Both the position numbers and the translations under genes were made by a program. Below the pieces are notes generated by a model. The model was given only the letters and a program-made list of their open reading frames with translations. It searched no databases and was not told the DNA's origin. From Campylobacter lari subsp. concheus (GTDB lineage: Bacteria > Campylobacterota > Campylobacteria > Campylobacterales > Campylobacteraceae): a DNA stretch of 64,000 bases. The stretch spans positions 930,001 to 994,000 of the forward strand of contig NZ_CP043426.1 of the NCBI RefSeq assembly GCF_008245025.1. The letters are read 5' to 3'. Each line of letters starts with the position of its first letter. The first letter of the stretch is position 1. This document shows positions 57,978-64,000 of this stretch, piece after piece.

Positions 57978-59056
57978 TTAAAAGCCTCAATCACTCTAGC
58001 TTGGTGCTCTTCTTTTAAAAATGCACTCATAGGTAAAGATAAAATTTCACCACTCAAAAGTTCTGTATTTGGCAAATCACCTTTTTTATAAGCAAGATAA
58101 TCAAAAGCTTCTTGTAAATGAAGCCCCAAAGGATAATGCACCGCAGTAGGTATGCCTTGCTCTTGTAATTTTTGCATGAAATTTTCTCTATTCTTTACAC
58201 GCACACTATATTGAGCCCAAGCACTCACAAAATCATCTTTTCTTGATGGTAAAATACAATTTTTTAAATTTTCATCATAAATTTTTGCTATTGCCTCTCT
58301 TTTTTTAATCTCTTCATCTAAGTATTTTAATTTCACATTTAAAATGGCTGCTTGGATAGTATCAAGCCTTCCATTAATGCCGATGTATTTATGCTTATAT
58401 CTTTGCACTTGTCCATGATTTAAATAAATTTTTATTTTTTGCGCTAATTCATCATCTTGGGTAAAAATCGCTCCACCATCTCCATAAGCACCTAAAGGCT
58501 TAGATGGGAAAAAGCTTGTACAAGATATATCAGCTATAGCACATGATTTTATGCCTTTTTGACTAGCTCCAAAACTTTGCGCACCATCTTCTATCAAAGC
58601 AATATTTTGACTTTTACAAAGCTCTTTTAGAGCAAACATATCAGACATAAGCCCAAAAATACTCACAGCAATTACAGCTTTAGTTTTAGGCGTGATGGCA
58701 CTTTGAATTTTTTCTAAACTAAGATTATAATCTTTAAAATCAATATCTACAAAAATAGGCTTAGCGCCGATTAGAGCAACCATTTCAGCTGTAGCTATAA
58801 AGGTAAAACTTGGCACTATCACCTCATCATTTCTACCCACGCCCAAAGCCATCAAGGCTAAAAATAACGCACTTGTGCCACTTGAACAACCTATTGCATG
58901 TTTAATACCTACATATTTAGCTAAATTGTTTTCAAATTCTTCTAATTTTGCACCACCTATAAAAGAGGTGCTTTGTAAAACTTCGCCAATAGCCTCATCG
59001 ATTTCATTTTTATAAGCATTATATTGAGCATTTAAGTCTATAAAAGGAATTTTCAT
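57974..59056 (-). CDS. DegT/DnrJ/EryC1-family PLP aminotransferase
   Basis: 360 residues. SSGTSALFLALMALGVGRND, VIVPSFTFIATAEMVALIGA, the PLP-contact EDGAQSFGASQKG, and the PLP Lys in TSFFPSKPLGAYGDGGA identify an aspartate-fold sugar aminotransferase. It probably transfers an amino group to a keto-sugar nucleotide, with the oxidoreductase as partner; glycan target (capsule, LOS, flagellin or N-glycan) is not visible. First gene of the unit, with TATAAT and AAGGTAAT before it. Confidence 0.9.
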   Translation of the reverse strand: MKIPFIDLNAQYNAYKNEIDEAIGEVLQSTSFIGGAKLEEFENNLAKYVGIKHAIGCSSGTSALFLALMALGVGRNDEVIVPSFTFIATAEMVALIGAKPIFVDIDFKDYNLSLEKIQSAITPKTKAVIAVSIFGLMSDMFALKELCKSQNIALIEDGAQSFGASQKGIKSCAIADISCTSFFPSKPLGAYGDGGAIFTQDDELAQKIKIYLNHGQVQRYKHKYIGINGRLDTIQAAILNVKLKYLDEEIKKREAIAKIYDENLKNCILPSRKDDFVSAWAQYSVRVKNRENFMQKLQEQGIPTAVHYPLGLHLQEAFDYLAYKKGDLPNTELLSGEILSLPMSAFLKEEHQARVIEAFK

Positions 59057-59084
59057 TGCATTACCTTAATAAATTAAAATCATG

Positions 59085-59128
59085 ATTATAAGATAGTTTT
59101 ACTTAATTTAAAGTATTTTTGGTATTAT
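59085..59128. promoter_or_regulatory. Divergent promoters of the DegT unit and alaS
   Basis: Minus-strand TATAAT at 59090-59085 is about 30 bases before the DegT ATG. Plus-strand TATTAT at 59123-59128 is about 30 bases before the alaS ATG, which has TAGGAAA at 59149-59154. Nothing else is visible in this 102-base gap. Confidence 0.55.
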
Positions 59129-59158
59129 TTTAAGCAAAAAAACTAGCTAGGAAAATCT

Positions 59159-61696
59159 ATGGATATAAGAAAAGAATATTTAGAATTTTTTAAGTCAAAA
59201 GGACATGAAATCACTCCTTCAAGTCCTTTAGTGCCTGATGATGCAACTTTACTTTTTACTAATGCAGGTATGGTACCTTTTAAAAGCATATTTACTGGAG
59301 AAGTGCCACGCCCTAATCCTCCACGTAAAACAAGTTGTCAAACTTGCATAAGAGCTGGTGGAAAACACAATGACTTAGACAATGTAGGTTACACAGCAAG
59401 ACATCATACTTTCTTTGAAATGCTTGGAAATTTTAGTTTTGGGGATTATTTTAAAAAACAAGCCATTGCTTATGCTTGGGAATTTGTAACTGAGGTTTTA
59501 AAACTACCTAAAGAAAGATTATATGTAACTGTACATGAAAACGATGATGAAGCGTATGAGCTTTGGCAAAAACATATAGAAAAAGAAAGAATTTATAAAT
59601 TTGGCGATAAAGATAATTTCTGGCAAATGGGCGATACTGGACCATGCGGGCCATGTAGTGAAATTTTTTATGATCAAGGTGCTGAGCATTTTAATTCTAG
59701 TGAAGATTATATGGGTGGTGATGGGGATAGGTTCTTAGAAATTTGGAACCTAGTTTTCATGCAGTATGAAAGAAGTACTGATGGCACGCTTACTCCATTG
59801 CCAAAACCAAGTATTGATACAGGTATGGGACTTGAAAGAGTTAGCGCTATAAAAGAAGGAAAATTTAGCAATTTTGATAGTTCTTTGTTTATGCCTATTA
59901 TTGAGAGTATTGCTAAACTTTGTGGCAAAACTTATACTTATGAAAGCGGAGCCAGCTATAGAGTAATCGCTGATCATATTAGATCAAGTGTATTTTTACT
60001 TGCTCAAGGAGTTGGTTTTGATAAAGAAGGTAGGGGTTATGTTTTAAGAAGAATTATGCGCCGTGCCTTAAGACATGGATATTTACTAGGCCTTAAAAGA
60101 GCTTTTATGTATGAGCTTGTAGATGTAGTATGTGAGTTAATGGGTAGACATTATACTTACTTAAATGAAAAAAAAGAATTTATCAAAGAACAAATTAAAC
60201 TAGAAGAAGAAAGATTTTTAAGCACTATCGAAAATGGTATAGAAATTTTTAACGAAGAGCTTAAAAAAACTAAAGATATTTTTAGTGGTGAAGTAGCTTT
60301 TAAACTTTATGATACTTATGGTTTTCCACTTGATTTAACCCAAGATATGCTAAGAGAAAAAAATCTTAGTGTAGATGAAGCTAAATTTAATGAGCTTATG
60401 CAAGAACAAAAAGACAGAGCCAAAGCTTCTTGGAAAGGAAGCGGGGATAAAGCAGTTAGTGGAGACTTTAAAGTTTTATTAGAAAAATTTGGTAAAAATA
60501 CTTTTAGTGGTTATAAAAATTATGAAGAAAAAACTAAAATCATGGCCATTTTAGATGAAAATTTTAAAATCACAACCGAAGCAAAAGCAGGAGATATAGC
60601 ATGGTTAATGCTTAAAACAACTCCATTTTACGCAACAAGTGGAGGGCAAAGTGCTGATATAGGCTTTATCAATGAAAATGAGGTTTTAGATACACAAAAA
60701 TTCTTTGATATTAATCTTAGTCAAGTGAAATTAAAACAAGATCTTAAAACAAACGATGAAGTGTTAGCTTGCATAGATACTAAAAAAAGAGAGCAAATTG
60801 CAAGACATCACAGCGCGACACATTTACTACACCATGCTTTAAGAGAAATTCTTGGCTCACACATTAGTCAAGCAGGTTCTTTGGTAGAACACAATAAATT
60901 AAGATTTGATTTTACTCATCCAAAAGCCCTAAACAAAGAAGAACTAAAACAAATAGAAGCTTTAGTTAATACTTACATTATACAAGCGAATGAGGCTAAA
61001 ATTGAAATTTTGGCTTTAGATGAAGCTAAAAAAAGTGGCGCAATAGCTTTATTTAGTGAAAAATATCAAGAAAAAGTAAGAGTTTTAACCCTAGGAGCCA
61101 GTAAGGAACTTTGCGGCGGTACTCATGTGAAAAATAGCTCTGAAATAGGAAGTTTTTATATTGTCAAAGAAAGCGGGGTTAGTGCTGGAGTTAGAAGAAT
61201 AGAAGCAGTAGTAAGCAAAGCTGCACTTGATTATGTTAATGAAAATTTAAAAGAACTAAACCAAGCTAAAGAAGAGTTAAAAACTCATGATATTTTAAGC
61301 TATGTAGCAAAATTAAAAAATGAAATAGCTAGTTTAAAAAATGAATTAAAAAATTCAAACAAAGCAGAATTAAGCTCTAAAGAACTAAATGGCATTCAAT
61401 ATTGTGTGCAAAAAATAGATAGTGGCGATATAAAAACCATGATAGATGAGTTTAAAAACAAATTTAACAAAGCTGTAATTTTACTTTTACAAGAAAAAGA
61501 AGGCAAAATCATCATAGCAGCAGGCGTTAAAAACGCTTCATTAAAAGCTGGTGTTTTGGTAAAAGAAATTGCTCAAATACTTGGTGGAAACGGTGGCGGT
61601 AGGGATGATTTTGCAACAGCTGGAGGTAAAGATACAAGCAAAATAGAACAAGCGCTTGATTATGCCAAGAAAATCATAGAAGAAAGTCTTATTTAA
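59159..61696 (+). CDS. alaS: Alanyl-tRNA synthetase
   Basis: 845 residues, class [48 protein letters not shown] and [11 protein letters not shown] in the catalytic core; the editing zinc site [12 protein letters not shown] and [16 protein letters not shown]; a C-terminal coiled coil and a C-Ala domain with [17 protein letters not shown]. It charges and proofreads tRNA-Ala. It shares one base with maf (TAATG). Confidence 0.99.
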   Translation: MDIRKEYLEFFKSKGHEITPSSPLVPDDATLLFTNAGMVPFKSIFTGEVPRPNPPRKTSCQTCIRAGGKHNDLDNVGYTARHHTFFEMLGNFSFGDYFKKQAIAYAWEFVTEVLKLPKERLYVTVHENDDEAYELWQKHIEKERIYKFGDKDNFWQMGDTGPCGPCSEIFYDQGAEHFNSSEDYMGGDGDRFLEIWNLVFMQYERSTDGTLTPLPKPSIDTGMGLERVSAIKEGKFSNFDSSLFMPIIESIAKLCGKTYTYESGASYRVIADHIRSSVFLLAQGVGFDKEGRGYVLRRIMRRALRHGYLLGLKRAFMYELVDVVCELMGRHYTYLNEKKEFIKEQIKLEEERFLSTIENGIEIFNEELKKTKDIFSGEVAFKLYDTYGFPLDLTQDMLREKNLSVDEAKFNELMQEQKDRAKASWKGSGDKAVSGDFKVLLEKFGKNTFSGYKNYEEKTKIMAILDENFKITTEAKAGDIAWLMLKTTPFYATSGGQSADIGFINENEVLDTQKFFDINLSQVKLKQDLKTNDEVLACIDTKKREQIARHHSATHLLHHALREILGSHISQAGSLVEHNKLRFDFTHPKALNKEELKQIEALVNTYIIQANEAKIEILALDEAKKSGAIALFSEKYQEKVRVLTLGASKELCGGTHVKNSSEIGSFYIVKESGVSAGVRRIEAVVSKAALDYVNENLKELNQAKEELKTHDILSYVAKLKNEIASLKNELKNSNKAELSSKELNGIQYCVQKIDSGDIKTMIDEFKNKFNKAVILLLQEKEGKIIIAAGVKNASLKAGVLVKEIAQILGGNGGGRDDFATAGGKDTSKIEQALDYAKKIIEESLI

Positions 61697-62238
61697 TGCT
61701 TTATCTAGCTTCAAGTTCGCCTTCGCGCGTTGCTTTATTAAAAGAAGCAAATATCGCTTTTGAGCAAATTATTATAGATTATGATGAGAATTTGGTAAAA
61801 AAAGATAATCCAAACTCTTATGTGCAAAAAATTGTTTTAGAAAAAGAAAGGCAATTTTTTACAAAATATCCTTATTTAAAAAATGTTTTAGTTGCTGATA
61901 GTATAGTTTGTGCTCAAAATATCATTCTTACCAAAGCTAAAAGTGATAATGAGGCTTTTAATATGCTCAATTTGCAAAGTGGCAAAAGCATTAGCGTTTT
62001 AAGCGCAATGATTTTAATTTTAGAAGATAAAAAGATTTTTAATCTTAGTAAGTGTGATTTGATTTTGGATAAATTTGATTTAAAAGATATGCAAGAATAC
62101 ATTGAATCAAAACTTTATCAAGGCAAAGCCGGAGCTGTGATGTGTGAGGGATTTCATAAAAAATACATTAAAAAAATTATAGGCCATCAAAGTACAGCAC
62201 TAGGGCTTAATATAGAACTTTTGAAAGCATTTTTATGA
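61696..62238 (+). CDS. maf: Maf-family nucleotide pyrophosphatase
   Basis: 180 residues. LYLASSSPSRVALLKEANI at the start, with the basic SxSRxxLL motif, and LVADSIVCAQN with the catalytic Asp (D in ADS). Maf proteins hydrolyse non-canonical or pyrimidine nucleoside triphosphates and have been linked to septum control. The C-terminal part (GAVMCEGFHKKYIKKIIG) fits the family's GxAG.y.iqg.g element weakly. Overlaps alaS by 1 base and pbpA by 4. Confidence 0.9.
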   Translation: MLYLASSSPSRVALLKEANIAFEQIIIDYDENLVKKDNPNSYVQKIVLEKERQFFTKYPYLKNVLVADSIVCAQNIILTKAKSDNEAFNMLNLQSGKSISVLSAMILILEDKKIFNLSKCDLILDKFDLKDMQEYIESKLYQGKAGAVMCEGFHKKYIKKIIGHQSTALGLNIELLKAFL

Positions 62239-64000
62239 TAAAAATTTTAAAAATATTTCTTTCTTTTTGTGTAGTATGCGCGGTTGGAGTTTTTATATTT
62301 ATTGCATATTTGTTTTCTGATTCTGATTTAAATCAATACACCTTTAAAGATTACAAACCACCTCTTACAACACAAATTTTTGATAAAAATGGAAAATTAG
62401 TTGCAAATGTTTTCGAGCAACACCGCTTTTACGCTCCTTATGAAGAGCTTCCACCAAGACTTATAGAAGCTTTGGTAGCCATTGAAGATACTAGCTTTTT
62501 TGAACATGGTGGGGTTAATATAGATGCGATTTTTAGAGCAGCTATTAAAATCATAAGAAGTGGCGGAAAAACCATGGAAGGAGCTTCCACTCTTACTCAA
62601 CAATTCATAAAAAACACAGAATTAACCCCAGAGCGTACTTTGAGTAGAAAACTAAAAGAAGCTTTGCTTGCATATAAAATAGAAAATACTTTAACTAAAG
62701 AACAAATTTTAGAAAGATATTTAAATTTCATCTTCTTTGGACATGGATATTATGGAGTAAAAACTGCTGCGCTTGGGTATTTTAGAAAAAATTTAGACGA
62801 GCTTAGTTTGAAAGAAATTGCCATTTTAGTAGGTATGCCAAAGGCTCCAAGCACTTATGATCCTACTAGACACTTAGATCTTTCTTTAGCTAGGGCAAAT
62901 AGCGTGGTACAAAGGATGTATAATCTCGGTTGGATTTCTAAAGAAGAGTGTGAAAATGCCTTAAAAGAAATTCCAAAAGTATATGATGATACTTTAACAC
63001 AAAATGCAGCTCCTTATGTTACTCAGGAAGTTTTAAAACAACTAAGCGGAATTAAAGACTTAAAAAGTGGTGGTTATAAAATAGAGCTTGCTATTGATCT
63101 TGACGTGCAAAATATTGCAAGAGAGGCTTTAAAATTTGGCTATGATGAAATAGTTAAAAGAGATAAAGATGCAAATTTAAGTACACTTAATGGAGCTATG
63201 ATAGTAGCAAATCACCAAAATGGAGATATATTAGCTTTAGTGGGTGGGGTAAATTATACAAAAAGTAATTTCAACCGCGCTACTCAAAGTTTAAGACAGC
63301 CTGGAAGTTCTTTTAAGCCTTTTTTATACCAAATTGCCATTGACATGGGCTATTCTCCTATGAGTAAGGTTGCTGATATTTCAAGAATTTTTGAAAGTAC
63401 CAAAGAAGATGAGAAAGACTGGAAACCTAAAAATTACGGCGGAAAATTTCTAGGGCTTATAAGCTTAAAAGAAGCACTAACTGGATCAAGAAACCTAGCT
63501 ACCATAAATTTAGCTCTTGCTTTAGGGCTTGATGTGATCCATGATAAACTTCAATTTATGGGCTTTGAGAATATACCAGTTGATTTATCTATAGTTTTGG
63601 GTAGCTTTGGAATTTCTATTTATGATTATGCTAAACTTTATACAGTATTTGGAAACTATGGCGTGCAAAAAGATTTAATACTCATTAAAAGAGTAATTGA
63701 TAAAAATGGCAAAATAGTAGTAGAGTTCAATTCTGGAGAAAGAAAAATCAGCGAACCTGAACAAGCCTTTTTAGTTAATGATATGATGCAAAATGTTGTT
63801 AAAAAAGGTACCGGACGCAATGCTAGAGTGGAAGGGATTGAGATAGCTGGAAAAACAGGTACTTCAAATAAAAGCGTAGATGCGTGGTTTTGTGGCTTAA
63901 CTCCTGAAATAGAAGCTATTATTTGGTATGGTAATGATGATAATAAACCTATGAAACAAATCGAAGGTGGCGCAAGGACTGCTGCTCCAGTTTTTAAAGA
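62235..64000 (+). CDS. pbpA: Class A penicillin-binding protein PBP1 (partial, C-terminus missing)
   Basis: The first 588 residues are in the window; the gene runs off the right edge. One N-terminal membrane segment (about 5-28), a GT51 glycosyltransferase domain with E84 in EDTSFFEHGGV, GASTLTQQFIKN and KEALLAYKIE, then a transpeptidase with S358-SF-K361 in PGSSFKPF, TGSRNLATIN (SxN) and K540-TGT in AGKTGTSN. It polymerises and cross-links peptidoglycan. The ATG overlaps the maf stop (ATGA). Confidence 0.96.
   Translation, partial: MIKILKIFLSFCVVCAVGVFIFIAYLFSDSDLNQYTFKDYKPPLTTQIFDKNGKLVANVFEQHRFYAPYEELPPRLIEALVAIEDTSFFEHGGVNIDAIFRAAIKIIRSGGKTMEGASTLTQQFIKNTELTPERTLSRKLKEALLAYKIENTLTKEQILERYLNFIFFGHGYYGVKTAALGYFRKNLDELSLKEIAILVGMPKAPSTYDPTRHLDLSLARANSVVQRMYNLGWISKEECENALKEIPKVYDDTLTQNAAPYVTQEVLKQLSGIKDLKSGGYKIELAIDLDVQNIAREALKFGYDEIVKRDKDANLSTLNGAMIVANHQNGDILALVGGVNYTKSNFNRATQSLRQPGSSFKPFLYQIAIDMGYSPMSKVADISRIFESTKEDEKDWKPKNYGGKFLGLISLKEALTGSRNLATINLALALGLDVIHDKLQFMGFENIPVDLSIVLGSFGISIYDYAKLYTVFGNYGVQKDLILIKRVIDKNGKIVVEFNSGERKISEPEQAFLVNDMMQNVVKKGTGRNARVEGIEIAGKTGTSNKSVDAWFCGLTPEIEAIIWYGNDDNKPMKQIEGGARTAAPVFK

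Noticed and set aside
59707..59977. Two overlapping antisense frames in alaS
   Set aside because: Both lie opposite the catalytic core of alaS and have no features of real genes.

Overview
The window looks like a stretch of Campylobacter core chromosome (Campylobacterota). The DNA is strongly AT-rich, intergenic gaps are short, and long runs of genes overlap by 1-30 bases. Gene content and local order match what I remember of Campylobacter jejuni: napAGHB, nrfHA beside ppk, the yajC-secDF to mfd block, the sstT-pyrB to clpSA-aat block, flgBC-fliE-pbpB, and alaS-maf-pbpA. The species cannot be fixed from sequence alone; a lari-group or similar Campylobacter is my guess. I see no rRNA, tRNA, insertion sequence, prophage or CRISPR array, and no gap longer than about 230 bases.

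Layout. 1-4462 (minus): periplasmic nitrate reductase napA-napG-napH-napB, with napB cut by the window edge. 4632-6256 (minus): flagellar rod genes flgG2(flgF-like)-flgG. 6392-8269 (plus): rpoD. 8291-10384 (minus): ppk. 10612-12940 (plus): nrfHA cytochrome c nitrite reductase. 12968-15857 (minus): rpe-dnaQ-like and thiC, the latter behind a TPP riboswitch. 16000-18772 (plus): rpmB, a two-helix potassium channel, a small DUF465 protein and a cytoplasmic CZB chemoreceptor. 18783-19352 (minus): Nudix hydrolase. 19470-21381 (minus): groES-groEL under a CIRCE operator. 21544-24087 (plus): a large AsmA-like protein. 24117-24635 (minus): hpf.

24714-38185 (minus) is a 12-gene run: yajC-secD-secF-DUF6394-leuS-lptE-degenerate GGDEF protein-folC-pgp3-bactofilin-mfd-MagIII-like glycosylase. 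lnt and metK follow (38155-40681). 40814-53046 (plus) is a 13-gene run: sstT-pyrB-pepF-orf148-uvrD-truB-csrA-ispE-smpB-thioredoxin-like lipoprotein-clpS-clpA-aat. 53139-56187 (plus): flgB-flgC-fliE-pbpB behind a sigma-54 promoter. 56215-59056 (minus): DegT aminotransferase, Gfo/Idh oxidoreductase and hemH. 59159-end (plus): alaS-maf-pbpA, with pbpA cut by the window edge.

How it fits together. nap and nrf form a complete periplasmic nitrate-to-nitrite-to-ammonium respiratory route. The sec/leuS/lptE/pgp3/bactofilin run serves envelope biogenesis and cell shape. The end of the sstT-aat run holds a complete N-degron pathway (Aat, ClpS, ClpA) next to SmpB and a small protein that may resemble the ClpXP adaptor SspB. 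The most informative non-coding structures are a fully readable translational TPP riboswitch, a CIRCE operator, a 19-bp perfect inverted repeat upstream of the AsmA-like gene, mirror-image divergent promoters between metK and sstT, and two sigma-54-type promoters, one of which has a spacer one base too long. I do not find an obviously new multi-gene system; the window is mostly conserved housekeeping sequence with several oddities in single proteins and regulatory regions.
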